Source: CALZFJ01 sp964459845 (GTDB taxonomy: Bacteria; Bacteroidota; Bacteroidia; Bacteroidales; Muribaculaceae). Taken from it: DNA of 64,000 bases. How positions within the stretch are numbered: position 1 is the first letter of the stretch; every line of letters begins with the position of its first letter. The stretch spans positions 14,009-78,008 of the forward strand of contig CAYWOC010000008.1 of assembly GCA_964459845.1 (NCBI GenBank). Direction: 5' to 3'. The notes under the pieces were generated by a model. It searched no databases. It saw nothing but the letters and a program-made list of their open reading frames with translations, and was not told the origin of the DNA. Shown here in pieces: positions 51,775 through 60,727 of the stretch. A program made the translations under genes and the position numbers.

Positions 51775-52965
51775 CTATGGATTTAACGGTGCGACTTCTC
51801 CTGCTTCTCCCAAATCTGGAACCTTTACAAAATCAATGTAAATCTGGCATAAACTTGAAGAAAACCGAGTTTTTTCAAATGTATTCGGATCGGTATAAGT
51901 ATATGGATCCCCAACCGACCAACCATCACCTTTTCCATTATTCCCCCAGTTGCAATGGAAATCTATCTGACCTTTATTTTTACGAATTCCATCTATAATC
52001 CACATGTGACCACCTTTTGATGACTGACCTCCTATCAAATGCGGACAGCCATTATAAAGCTCCGTCATCAATCTATCAACATCTATATAGTCCTCAACAT
52101 ACTCGCACTTATATCCTAAGTCTTTTAGATATTGGTATGCAGCTTTAACCGTTCCAGTGCTACCGCCACAATTAAATTTTATTTGACAGCACAATGCTAT
52201 TTCATGAAAAAAATGAGCTATCGGCAAGATTTGCTCTTCTGTCATAACATATATGTCTCTCGGCAATTTTTTGAAATCCAAATCCCTTGTCCCATAAAAT
52301 GTGGCATTAAATTTGCCCAAGCATGCAATCACTTGCGCCGTGGCTGTAGTCACACAGCCTATTGGATTACGACCTCTGTAATCTTCTTTACTGCATTCCG
52401 AACAATCACATGCTGTAGCATACATATTGAATGGATACCCTTGCCCCCAATGAGTTCTTGTAACTGGAGATATCAATATATTTGTAACCGCATCCACTTT
52501 TTCTTCTGGGTTTATAATTCCTTGCGCTGCGATATAGGGTATCGTGTCTATTAGCTCTTTCAAAGGCTCAATATATGCAGTATCTTGAATCGAGCCGTTC
52601 TCAGTGAAGTAAAACACCCTGTCGATACGAGGGTCATCCGACAGCACTGCATATCCCATCTTGCCGTTCAACGCAAATTCCACGGTCTCCATATCGAAGG
52701 TATTAGAATCGTCGGTAGCAGCCCTGCCAAGTGCTTCTATTGGCTTGCCGTCTATTATCTGGAATGTCTGACGGCTGACGCTCTTGATTTCTGGTTCAGC
52801 AGTTTCTCCTTTCGACATTGGGGTAACCGATTTATAAAATTCCCCAATTAATCTCTCAACATTTGTTTGAGCTGTATTATTGCCATTGCTATCTATATCT
52901 ACTTCTTTTGAACATGATGCAAATACGAGCAGTAATAACACCGCTAAAAAACTTTTGTTATTCAT
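51775..52965 (-). CDS. C10 cysteine peptidase 2, lipoprotein
   Basis: A 396-residue protease with lipobox LLVFASC (Cys18). The propeptide runs to about residue 165. The catalytic domain has THWGQGYPFN, nucleophile Cys204 in NPIGCVTTATAQV, catalytic His320 in GGHMWIIDG, and CNWGNNGKGDGW. A Cys-rich loop (ACDCSECS) precedes the nucleophile. DNA 52513-52871 (propeptide) is identical to 55158-55516 of peptidase 3 while the catalytic parts differ widely. Confidence 0.88.
   Translation of the reverse strand: MNNKSFLAVLLLLVFASCSKEVDIDSNGNNTAQTNVERLIGEFYKSVTPMSKGETAEPEIKSVSRQTFQIIDGKPIEALGRAATDDSNTFDMETVEFALNGKMGYAVLSDDPRIDRVFYFTENGSIQDTAYIEPLKELIDTIPYIAAQGIINPEEKVDAVTNILISPVTRTHWGQGYPFNMYATACDCSECSKEDYRGRNPIGCVTTATAQVIACLGKFNATFYGTRDLDFKKLPRDIYVMTEEQILPIAHFFHEIALCCQIKFNCGGSTGTVKAAYQYLKDLGYKCEYVEDYIDVDRLMTELYNGCPHLIGGQSSKGGHMWIIDGIRKNKGQIDFHCNWGNNGKGDGWSVGDPYTYTDPNTFEKTRFSSSLCQIYIDFVKVPDLGEAGEVAPLNP
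52513..52871 (-). repeat. identical 359-bp propeptide segment, copy in peptidase 2
   Basis: It matches 55158-55516 at an offset of 2645 bp with no difference seen by eye. It codes for about residues 34-151. Confidence 0.88.
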
Positions 52966-53206
52966 TTGGTTTAATTGTTAATGTTATTATAAAATTATTT
53001 ATCAGTAAATAGGATTTGGTTTTATGCAATGGCAGATGCAGCTTTATGCCGTAAAATTACATGCTCCGCATCTGCCTTACAAACTTTCATCGCTAAAAAA
53101 TATGTAAATTCGCATAGATTAACGCCCCTTTGCGCACCTCCGTTTAACTTACATAACATCCACAATCCAAATTAACACAATCGGCTTTAGTTGATTCACA
53201 CTGGAA
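52966..53206. other. spacer between tandem units with a 9-bp-arm hairpin
   Basis: GGCAGATGC (53031-53039) pairs with GCATCTGCC (53068-53076) over a 28-nt loop; there is no T-run on the transcript side. No TAnnTTTG box was found for peptidase 2, so it may depend on read-through. Confidence 0.45.
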
Positions 53207-54382
53207 TTAATAATCTTTCAAACTGGCACCATAATAGCCAAAATGGAACGAGAATGATGAAATTCGGTCATTCCATGAGTTGCCGGAATTGATGCATGGT
53301 ATATTCTTTAAGTTGGCTCGCGACACAAATGGCTTATCTGCCGATGCAATGAAGCTCACGCGGTGCTTTGTGCGGTCATTGTCGCCAAAATTATAGTTGC
53401 TGTCTTCCCACACCGTAAGCACTGCACAAATATCACTTGCCGTTCCCTTATAAGCCACAGCGAGTGAGGTGATTTTGTCATTCAAGCCAATATCTCTCAG
53501 ATAATGCTCATCATATACGCTGTTCAAGTCCATAAGATTCTTGTATGTACGAGTGTCTGAAAAATTGTCATCGTCATACAACACGCAAAAGCCCAATGCA
53601 TTCTGATTCATATGTTCCCATGCATTGCCTGCACGGCTGAAGTATGTATCGCTATTTATGCCGACACGCCTGTCTGAATCTATCCTTTTCTGCAAAGCTC
53701 TCAAAGCCGGAGCAGCATTCATATCATCTTCGTCATAGTAGTTCACCACCTCATCATCTTTCACCACGGTTTCCACATCATTACGGGAGGCAAGATAATC
53801 CATCAGATTCTTAAAATCCTGACTGTCATACACAAGCTCCTCTTTCTCGTTGAGATGCGCATTCGTCACATAAAGCTGTCCCTTGTATTTGGCTTTCACC
53901 ACAAAAGGAGTTTCATCGGCCTTGGCTTTCTGCCAGATGATAATCTGTCCACTATACGTAGTATTCGGCGATTTATCATACCCTACTATTATCCTGACAG
54001 CACGAGGCCTTGCATCTTCATTTTGTTTTATTTTAACTCTTAACATTGGCGGTTTGCCATCTTTCACTTTTTCTATTGTCACCCAGTCCAAATCACGTTC
54101 ATCATCAGCCGTACCTATCTCAAAATGCTTGATCAACCATTTATCAACTGGCAGACTCTCGTCCCATTCAGCCACTTGGAAAAAATACCAGTCATCTGGC
54201 AATTCATAACTGATTTTGGCAGATAAATGGAACGTAAGCTCTTGCGAGGCTGAAGTGACTGACACTTCTGGCTCTTCAAACTCATAAGCTGGCAATAAGA
54301 CAGCACCGACAAGCGTTTTATCATCTCCACAACTCGACAATGCCATTATCACAGCACAAATCATTATATAAATCTGTTTCAT
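53207..54382 (-). CDS. companion lipoprotein 1, full length (BACON-like domain plus C-terminal domain)
   Basis: About 391 residues from ATG 54382. Lipobox IMALSSC, then a BACON-like beta domain (DLDWVTIEKVKDGKPPMLRVKIKQNEDARPRAVRIIVG) and the FVVKAK...LYVTNAHLNEKEELVYDS block shared with the truncated copy. The C-terminal ~190 residues (RNDVETVVKDDEVVNYYDEDD, then AVLTVWEDSNYNFGDNDRTKHRV) are found only here. It directly follows peptidase 3 with 13 bp between. It could be a substrate-binding or inhibitor partner; function unknown. Confidence 0.75.
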   Translation of the reverse strand: MKQIYIMICAVIMALSSCGDDKTLVGAVLLPAYEFEEPEVSVTSASQELTFHLSAKISYELPDDWYFFQVAEWDESLPVDKWLIKHFEIGTADDERDLDWVTIEKVKDGKPPMLRVKIKQNEDARPRAVRIIVGYDKSPNTTYSGQIIIWQKAKADETPFVVKAKYKGQLYVTNAHLNEKEELVYDSQDFKNLMDYLASRNDVETVVKDDEVVNYYDEDDMNAAPALRALQKRIDSDRRVGINSDTYFSRAGNAWEHMNQNALGFCVLYDDDNFSDTRTYKNLMDLNSVYDEHYLRDIGLNDKITSLAVAYKGTASDICAVLTVWEDSNYNFGDNDRTKHRVSFIASADKPFVSRANLKNIPCINSGNSWNDRISSFSFHFGYYGASLKDY

Positions 54383-54395
54383 CTTTATGTTGTTT

Positions 54396-55604
54396 TTATA
54401 AATTAATAATTCCACCACCTATTCCTGGCAGCCCTGTGGTGTCCATAACACCTGGTCCATCAATTTCGCCAGCTATAATTTTCTCATAATTATCTATATA
54501 AATATTACATATCTTTTTTGTATATCCTTCTGTTGCTCCTTTTGGGGTATATGGATTGCCGTCTGTCCATCCGTCACTCTGTCCGTCCCAGCCCCAATTA
54601 CAATGATAGCCATATACACCATCTATGATTCTTACACCATCTATAATCCACATATGACCACCTTTAGAAGAATGACCACCAATTAAATGCGGACAGCCAT
54701 TTATTATTTCTGACTCCAATTTACCTAAATCAACACCATCTTCAACATACTCACATTTATAACCTATATCTTTTAAATATTGATATACAGCTTTGACTGT
54801 TCCTGAGCTCCCTCCACAATTAAATTTTATTTGGCAACACAATGCTATTTCATGGAAAAAATGTCCTATTGCTTGCGCTTGCTCATTTGTCATCAGCAAA
54901 TTTTGGGGCAAATTTTTAAAATCAAGCATCTTTGTACCATAAAAAGTATGTGGAAATTTATGTAATTTAGCCATCACTTGCGCTGTAGCTGTAGTAACAC
55001 AGCCTACAGGATTATGATCTCTATAATATCCACTGCTACATCCCGAGCAATCACATGCTGTAGCATACATATTATAGGGATAACCTTGCCCCCATTGGGT
55101 TTTCACTACAGGTCCAAAAATCTTATTTGGTTTTGAGACAATTATACTTTCTGGGTCTATAATTCCTTGCGCTGCGATATAGGGTATCGTGTCTATTAGC
55201 TCTTTCAAAGGCTCAATATATGCAGTATCTTGAATCGAGCCGTTCTCAGTGAAGTAAAACACCCTGTCGATACGAGGGTCATCCGACAGCACTGCATATC
55301 CCATCTTGCCGTTCAACGCAAATTCCACGGTCTCCATATCGAAGGTATTAGAATCGTCGGTAGCAGCCCTGCCAAGTGCTTCTATTGGCTTGCCGTCTAT
55401 TATCTGGAATGTCTGACGGCTGACGCTCTTGATTTCTGGTTCAGCAGTTTCTCCTTTCGACATTGGGGTAACCGATTTATAAAATTCCCCAATTAATCTC
55501 TCAACATTTGTTTGAGGTGTATTATTGTCATTGCTATCTACTTCTCTTGAACATGAAGCAAATACGAGCAGTAATAACACCGCTAAAAAACTTTTGCTAT
55601 TCAT
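54396..55604 (-). CDS. C10 cysteine peptidase 3, lipoprotein
   Basis: A 402-residue protease with lipobox LLVFASC (Cys18). Nucleophile Cys202 in NPVGCVTTATAQVM, catalytic His317 in GGHMWIIDG, and CNWGWDGQSDGW as the active-site Trp region. It has the ACDCSGCS loop like peptidase 2, plus a distinct Gly-rich C-terminus (GLPGIGGGIINL). The propeptide DNA is identical to that of peptidase 2. It is second in the operon after the DUF3244-like gene. Confidence 0.88.
   Translation of the reverse strand: MNSKSFLAVLLLLVFASCSREVDSNDNNTPQTNVERLIGEFYKSVTPMSKGETAEPEIKSVSRQTFQIIDGKPIEALGRAATDDSNTFDMETVEFALNGKMGYAVLSDDPRIDRVFYFTENGSIQDTAYIEPLKELIDTIPYIAAQGIIDPESIIVSKPNKIFGPVVKTQWGQGYPYNMYATACDCSGCSSGYYRDHNPVGCVTTATAQVMAKLHKFPHTFYGTKMLDFKNLPQNLLMTNEQAQAIGHFFHEIALCCQIKFNCGGSSGTVKAVYQYLKDIGYKCEYVEDGVDLGKLESEIINGCPHLIGGHSSKGGHMWIIDGVRIIDGVYGYHCNWGWDGQSDGWTDGNPYTPKGATEGYTKKICNIYIDNYEKIIAGEIDGPGVMDTTGLPGIGGGIINL
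55158..55516 (-). repeat. identical 359-bp propeptide segment, copy in peptidase 3
   Basis: Partner of 52513-52871. Similarity drops sharply at the catalytic-domain side. Confidence 0.88.
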
Positions 55605-55677
55605 TTGGTTTAATCGTTAATGTTATTATAAAATATGATTCTTTAATTTAAAGGAAATCTGTCATTAGGATTTGTCG

Positions 55678-56040
55678 TTAGTTATTGAAATATCCTATGT
55701 ATTCGCCATCCGATGTTTTTAGTGTCACTTTATATACTCCATCTTGCCGTGATATAGCAACCGTACCTAATCCATAAGCGGAATTAATGGTGGTAGATAT
55801 CTTCTCTCCTGTCACGATATTCGAAACTTCCACCACTACATTCCCCACATCTTCGGTAAACGTGAAATCAAGCACACCTGCATCTGAATCTTTTTCACAT
55901 GCGATAGGCACTTCAGTATTTGGCTTATCACCCTCAGTAGCCCTTTTGGCAATCACGACTACGTCCTTTGTATTTTCGCCATATGCGACCATACATAACG
56001 TAGAAATTAATAATGAAATCAATACTGCTTTTACTTTCAT
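55678..56040 (-). CDS. DUF3244-like small secreted protein
   Basis: A 120-residue protein with a signal peptide ending MVAYG. The mature domain is a predicted beta sandwich: LDFTFTEDVGNVVVEVSNIVTGEKI, LGTVAISRQDGVYKVTLKTSDGEYIGYF, the DUF3244/type-IX-tail-like pattern. It is the first gene of the C10 cluster after a TAAATTTG box. C10 proteases of gut Bacteroidales are often linked to small inhibitors; this is a candidate, unproven. A remnant of a second copy is at 51093. Confidence 0.7.
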   Translation of the reverse strand: MKVKAVLISLLISTLCMVAYGENTKDVVVIAKRATEGDKPNTEVPIACEKDSDAGVLDFTFTEDVGNVVVEVSNIVTGEKISTTINSAYGLGTVAISRQDGVYKVTLKTSDGEYIGYFNN

Positions 56041-56059
56041 AATATCTCTGTTTTTTCTG

Positions 56060-56067
56060 CAAATTTA
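56060..56067 (-). promoter_or_regulatory. -7 box (TAAATTTG) of the C10 peptidase cluster
   Basis: A minus-strand consensus box 20 bp before the DUF3244-like gene; probably the main promoter for 55678 leftwards. Confidence 0.6.
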
Positions 56068-56235
56068 CAGCAGACGCTTAAATATTCCACAGGACAAGAG
56101 GTAAAAAATATTGGACACGCGCCTTTATAAATAAATCATAATCAATACATTGCAGCGATGCAAAATTTTATTTTTTGGACAAGAGCTATTTGGTATTGGA
56201 CACAGGCAAAAAATGCGGCAAAATAGCAGAATCGG

Positions 56236-57864
56236 TCATGAAAGGCACGACAAGAACAGGTCGGCATCGGCGGGCGAGGCTTTGGCAATTTTCTCCTTCA
56301 ACCTTAAGCGGCGTTTATAGATGGTGTCGGTAGATTCTTTTTGAAGCAAGGCAATCAACTTCATCGAGAAGCCCGCACAATGATAGCAAAACTGGCTGTA
56401 CTCCACCTCGCTCAAATCAGGCAATTGCTCCCGCAGCTTTATGACGGCATCATCCCTGTGTCTGTTCACAAGATCCACCAGTTCTGCCCGCATCTTTTTA
56501 TCACGGAAATTAGAGATAAGCTTATTTATGCCTTTATACACCATTTTATATCCTTTTGCATCATCCAACTGGCAGTAAAGCGAGTCTGCCACATCATTAA
56601 CGTATTTGAAGTGCCTATCAAACAGATGGGCTGTCACCCTGTTTTTATCTGTCAATGCATTGCGCAGGTCATCAATTATTTCAGCACATTTGCTTAATTC
56701 AGCATTGCGCCTCCGCCTCATGATTATTATATACCCCACAAATGCCACTATCACAAGTATCGACACAATGCCAAATATCACACCGCGCTGCCGAGCCTCA
56801 CCATCTTTGTGCTTTATCTCCTTCGCCATCACATCACGCTGAGCTGTGAGCAGTGGTTGCGACAGCATCTCCTTTAGCATCTCGTTCTCGTAGGTATTAA
56901 ATTTCTTGAATGTATAGTAAGCCTGCTTATAGTCGCCTTTACATTCATATATGTTTGCCATTTTATTATACATCTCCAACGTGTCACCTTGGCAATTCGA
57001 CAGCAGCAAGGCACAACGAAGATAACGATCCGACTTATCATAATCACCATTCTGCGCATACATCATTGCAAGAGTGGAACTTAATGATGAGTTTGCTTGT
57101 CGATTATCATACTGTAACTTTTCAGAATAAGCAGCCAAGGCTTTTGCCGTTTCTTTTTGCTCAGTGTAGTAAATCACCTTATCGGTGAGGACATCACCCA
57201 CAAGCACAGAGTCTCCACTCTCCTTGGCCATGCGCAATGCCCGGTTCCAATACCGCAATGCAGGCTCATAATCCGACATGCCATAATATATCGTGCCTAT
57301 CGACAGCATCACAAAATTGCGGTGCCGAGGTTTCTTAGCCTTCTCAAAGCAGGTACAAGCCCGCTTATACAGGATGAGCGACTTCCGAAAGTCGGCATAA
57401 AGCTGATAGGTCTCCCCCATCTCCCTATATAGCAATCCTTTCATAAAGTCATCGTCGATGTCGTCGGCAAGCATTTCGGCTCGGGTGTAAGTGGTGATGG
57501 CTTGAATCATGTCGCCGGCGTGGTATCTCACCCGCCCGGTGTAATATATCGACTTGAACCGTTCTAATGCCGTGCCGTGGGAGGCATAATATTCGGCGGC
57601 AATTTTTATTATGGAATCACTTGTCAAATAGATATGCGCTTTGTCGAGAGCCTGCGAATATAGCAGGGCGCACCGCGCCCTCTGCTCACGGCTCGATATG
57701 CCGGCTATCTTCACGCCGCTTAGCAGCATCACCGCAGAATCTGGATTCTCATCAAGACACTGCTCGGCACGGTCGAGTCGGGCATCAAGAGCAGCGTCCT
57801 TGCAGCTCGAAGGCAGCAGCAAGAGTATCAGCAATAGGAATATGTCATGTAATAATCGTTGCAT
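56236..57864 (-). CDS. TPR signalling protein with one membrane helix and C-terminal DNA-binding-like domain
   Basis: About 542 residues from ATG 57864. A lipoprotein-like signal (LLLLPSSC), then tetratricopeptide helices in residues ~25-310 (ALDKAHIYLTSDSIIKIAAEYYASHG, YNKMANIYECKGDYKQAYYTFKKF). A membrane helix follows (GVIFGIVSILVIVAFVGYIII), then a coiled coil. The C-terminal ~80 residues (LSEVEYSQFCYHCAGFSMKLIALLQKESTDTIYKRRLRLKEKI) resemble the LuxR-like HTH tail of Bacteroidales TPR regulators. It is upstream of the C10 cluster and may control it. Confidence 0.78.
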   Translation of the reverse strand: MQRLLHDIFLLLILLLLPSSCKDAALDARLDRAEQCLDENPDSAVMLLSGVKIAGISSREQRARCALLYSQALDKAHIYLTSDSIIKIAAEYYASHGTALERFKSIYYTGRVRYHAGDMIQAITTYTRAEMLADDIDDDFMKGLLYREMGETYQLYADFRKSLILYKRACTCFEKAKKPRHRNFVMLSIGTIYYGMSDYEPALRYWNRALRMAKESGDSVLVGDVLTDKVIYYTEQKETAKALAAYSEKLQYDNRQANSSLSSTLAMMYAQNGDYDKSDRYLRCALLLSNCQGDTLEMYNKMANIYECKGDYKQAYYTFKKFNTYENEMLKEMLSQPLLTAQRDVMAKEIKHKDGEARQRGVIFGIVSILVIVAFVGYIIIMRRRRNAELSKCAEIIDDLRNALTDKNRVTAHLFDRHFKYVNDVADSLYCQLDDAKGYKMVYKGINKLISNFRDKKMRAELVDLVNRHRDDAVIKLREQLPDLSEVEYSQFCYHCAGFSMKLIALLQKESTDTIYKRRLRLKEKIAKASPADADLFLSCLS

Positions 57865-57913
57865 TATTGTGAGTAGTGACGGTGCATACGCACGCCTTTT
57901 CACCCTATTTTTG

Positions 57914-57921
57914 CAAATATA
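57914..57921 (-). promoter_or_regulatory. -7 box (TATATTTG) of the TPR gene
   Basis: A minus-strand consensus box 50 bp before the ATG at 57864; it supports this start over one at 57903. Confidence 0.6.
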
Positions 57922-58005
57922 CGAAATCTTATCTATATGCCCGCTATGACTTGTGTTAAAAAAGGATTGCCAACGTTACCGTCAAGCTCAAACATACCCC
58001 AAGGC

Positions 58006-58398
58006 TCACCAGCCAAGCACATTACGGAAAATCCACCACGCCACCACCACCGCAAGCTCAATCCACATCACTGCCGGCGCACACACAGCAGCATACAACC
58101 GACTGTGGCGCACGCGTGCCAACTCGGCATAGCAGTATAGAGCCACGACAGGGAGGCTCATCACCAAAAGCGCATTGTAGCCTATCGCACCGCAAAAGTC
58201 GCCATGCAGAAGTGCATGTATTGCCCGCTGAGAGCCGCACCCGGGACATTTGTAGCCAGTGAGCCAATAGAATGGGCAACGAGGGAAAAAGCAGCTATCT
58301 GCGGGGCTGAAAAGGTAATACAGCGCCACAAGCGCAGCAACTATTGCTGCCGCCACTATCAATATGGCAGCACGCTTCCCCACCTTGACTGAGAACAT
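58006..58398 (-). CDS. DUF2752 membrane protein
   Basis: A 130-residue inner-membrane protein with about three helices. It has the DUF2752 signature FFPRCPFYWLTGYKCPGCGSQRAIHALLHGD, with paired Cys-Pro and CPGCGSQRA. The function of the family is unknown. It follows the GYF/CD225 gene by 13 bp, a pairing common in Bacteroidota. Confidence 0.88.
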   Translation of the reverse strand: MFSVKVGKRAAILIVAAAIVAALVALYYLFSPADSCFFPRCPFYWLTGYKCPGCGSQRAIHALLHGDFCGAIGYNALLVMSLPVVALYCYAELARVRHSRLYAAVCAPAVMWIELAVVVAWWIFRNVLGW

Positions 58399-58411
58399 GG
58401 CACGGCATTTT

Positions 58412-59041
58412 TTAGATTAATGCCCCAATAATCTGGAATGCCACGATAAATGGCACAGTTATCAAGCCCACCACTATCGATATAATGCTCCACATGGCGG
58501 CGCGCTCACTATATTTCTTTGCGCCCACAATGTCGCCCTGATGATACTTCGACGACACCTGCGCACCATATACTATCGAGATTATGCCGAAAATTTGGCA
58601 GCACATCAGCGTGGAGACTATTCCCCACACCAGATACGTGGGCGGACATGGCTCTTCTTGCTGACTCGTGGGAGCTGTGGCACATTGTGGCTGCTGATAT
58701 TGCATCTGCGGCTGATACAATAGTTGCTGTGGGAGTTGAGGCGGAGTCGGCTGCGATTCTTGTGGCAATTGTGGCGGCACAGCAGCATCAGCAGCGGCAG
58801 CATCTTCGTCAGCATCGTCTTCTGCTCGCGACTTGCCTATCTCCAAATCCACAGTCAGAACCACTGGCGGCTCTTTCTCCACAAAGAGGTCGGCAAGTTC
58901 CTCGCAAGCCTCAGCCTTAATCCATTCATCAAGACCCTCATGCCAGATGTATGACTTCTTTGTCAGCCCTATTCCTAAAAGTTCGTCCTTGGCGACAGGA
59001 CCATATTGCGTACCATCGATATTAGCCCAATACTGCTGCAT
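58412..59041 (-). CDS. GYF_2 plus CD225/dispanin-like membrane protein
   Basis: A 209-residue protein. Residues 1-52 form a GYF_2 (DUF4339) domain (YWANIDGTQYGPVAKDELLGIGLTKKSYIWHEGLDEWIKA). A low-complexity acidic and Gln/Pro-rich linker follows, then a CD225/dispanin domain with two helices (YLVWGIVSTLMCCQIFGIISIVYGAQV, AAMWSIISIVVGLITVPFIV). Such proteins are thought to bind Pro-rich partners and bend membranes; here this is inference. It is co-transcribed with the DUF2752 gene. Confidence 0.85.
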   Translation of the reverse strand: MQQYWANIDGTQYGPVAKDELLGIGLTKKSYIWHEGLDEWIKAEACEELADLFVEKEPPVVLTVDLEIGKSRAEDDADEDAAAADAAVPPQLPQESQPTPPQLPQQLLYQPQMQYQQPQCATAPTSQQEEPCPPTYLVWGIVSTLMCCQIFGIISIVYGAQVSSKYHQGDIVGAKKYSERAAMWSIISIVVGLITVPFIVAFQIIGALI

Positions 59042-59075
59042 AACCGTAAATGTTTAAAATTCAACTATAATATTG

Positions 59076-59083
59076 CAAAAATA
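59076..59083 (-). promoter_or_regulatory. -7 box (TATTTTTG) of the GYF/CD225-DUF2752 unit
   Basis: A minus-strand consensus box 35 bp before the ATG at 59041. Confidence 0.55.
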
Positions 59084-59194
59084 GCAAATATTTCGGAATC
59101 AATAGTTTCACTGACCGAAAAATCGATTATCATTTTATTGTTTTTTCCCCGAAGACTGGTCCTATTGCAAAAGTTTTGTTCTATCGGCAGATGA

Positions 59195-60655
59195 TCAAGA
59201 TTTGTTTTTATGCGTGAAGCGGCCGAAAGCATAAGTAAACACCTCCCACTGTATTTTGGAATGCAGCAGCGCATTTAGTGCCACATAAGGCGCTGCAAAG
59301 GCTGCGCACTGCGCCAAGAGAAGCACCAGCGGAGAGCCTATTATGCCGAAGTATCGCAGCGCAGCGGCAGGGACGGCACTCACGAGCGACAGAATGGCGT
59401 AGGGCAGCAGCTCGGTGAGCATCGACATTGCCCTGTAGCCCGTGGTTCTGGCGGTAAGATACACCGAATAGCCGAAATACACGGCTGCGGCTATCACTTG
59501 CCCGCCCACGAGCCACTCCACGCCAAAAGGCACTGTGGCAACGATGGCTGCTATGGCAAGCACATCTTTCACCACTTCGGAATACACAAGCTGCTTAGGC
59601 GCGCCTATGGCAAGAATATGGTTGTTGTAGAGCGAAGTCAGCACTATGAAGATGCCGCGCGCGGCAAGCAGTTGAAACAGCAGCACGGCATCGTCCCATT
59701 TCGTGCCGAACAGCGAGTGGAACACCGCCTCCGAAATCACTATCAGCAGTATCAGGCAAGGAAATGTGACGTAAGCCGTAAAGCGGTCGGTCTTGCCCAT
59801 CATGTAGTGGAACCGCTCACGGTCGTCTTGACAGCCGCTCAATATAGGCAAAAACGACGCTGTGACCACCTGCGAGAGCGATGTTATCCCCATCTTGCTC
59901 CACTTGTCGGCTTGCGTGTAGCATCCCAGCCGCGCAAGGTTGTAATAAGCCCCTATTATGAAGGAATATATGTTCTGGAAGAGTATATTTAGGAATGAGC
60001 TTGACATGATGCCTATGCCCACCGAGAAGATGGACCGCAGCGAGCTGACGCTGAACACGGGCTTCGGCATCCACGACGAAGTGAGCCACAGCATCCCCGA
60101 CTTCACACCCGACAGCACCACCGACTGCCACACAATCGCCCATGCTCCCCAGCCATCTATCGCCATCCAGATGCCAACGCTGCCGCTCAATATCAGCCCC
60201 ACAGCATTGCTGACGGCTATCATGCGCACGTTCATCTGCTTCATCAGCCTGTTGGTCTGCACTATGGCGGTGGCATTGAGAATAAATGTCAGAAACATCA
60301 CGCGCGACAGCGGCACAAGTTGCCCGCCCGCCCGGAATATATCATCAATCAGCGGTGCGCAAAACCACAGCACCGTGTAGATGACGACACTCATGCCAAG
60401 GTTGAAATAGAATACAGTGCTATAATCGGTGTCGGTGGGATTCTTGCGCTGAATAAGCGCATTCGAGAAGCCGCTATCCACAAACAGCGTCGCGAATGCC
60501 TGAAACACGAGTATGGCTCCCACAAGCCCGAATTCTTCTTGCGTGAGAAGATTTGCCAGCACAATTCCCGTGATGGCATACAACACCTGCGACGACAGAC
60601 GGTCGAAGGTATTCCACTTCAGCGTGCGCGCTGTTTTCAGTTTCAGATCCGACAA
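59195..60655 (-). CDS. oligosaccharide flippase, MATE/Wzx-like
   Basis: A 486-residue inner-membrane protein with ~14 helices. The N-terminus (TLKWNTFDRLSSQVLYAITGIVLANLLTQEEFGLVGAI) and QRKNPTDTDYSTVFYFNLG are typical of lipopolysaccharide/teichuronic acid flippases of the polysaccharide synthase group. The most upstream usable start is a TTG at 60655, since no nearby in-frame ATG precedes the first helix. No glycosyltransferase genes are adjacent, so its glycan is unknown. Confidence 0.87.
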   Translation of the reverse strand: MSDLKLKTARTLKWNTFDRLSSQVLYAITGIVLANLLTQEEFGLVGAILVFQAFATLFVDSGFSNALIQRKNPTDTDYSTVFYFNLGMSVVIYTVLWFCAPLIDDIFRAGGQLVPLSRVMFLTFILNATAIVQTNRLMKQMNVRMIAVSNAVGLILSGSVGIWMAIDGWGAWAIVWQSVVLSGVKSGMLWLTSSWMPKPVFSVSSLRSIFSVGIGIMSSSFLNILFQNIYSFIIGAYYNLARLGCYTQADKWSKMGITSLSQVVTASFLPILSGCQDDRERFHYMMGKTDRFTAYVTFPCLILLIVISEAVFHSLFGTKWDDAVLLFQLLAARGIFIVLTSLYNNHILAIGAPKQLVYSEVVKDVLAIAAIVATVPFGVEWLVGGQVIAAAVYFGYSVYLTARTTGYRAMSMLTELLPYAILSLVSAVPAAALRYFGIIGSPLVLLLAQCAAFAAPYVALNALLHSKIQWEVFTYAFGRFTHKNKS

Positions 60656-60727
60656 AATTGCAATATCGAGTTTGTGTATTTCTGTTGATTGTTATAATCT
60701 CATGCCTCCGCTACATAAGTCAGCAGC

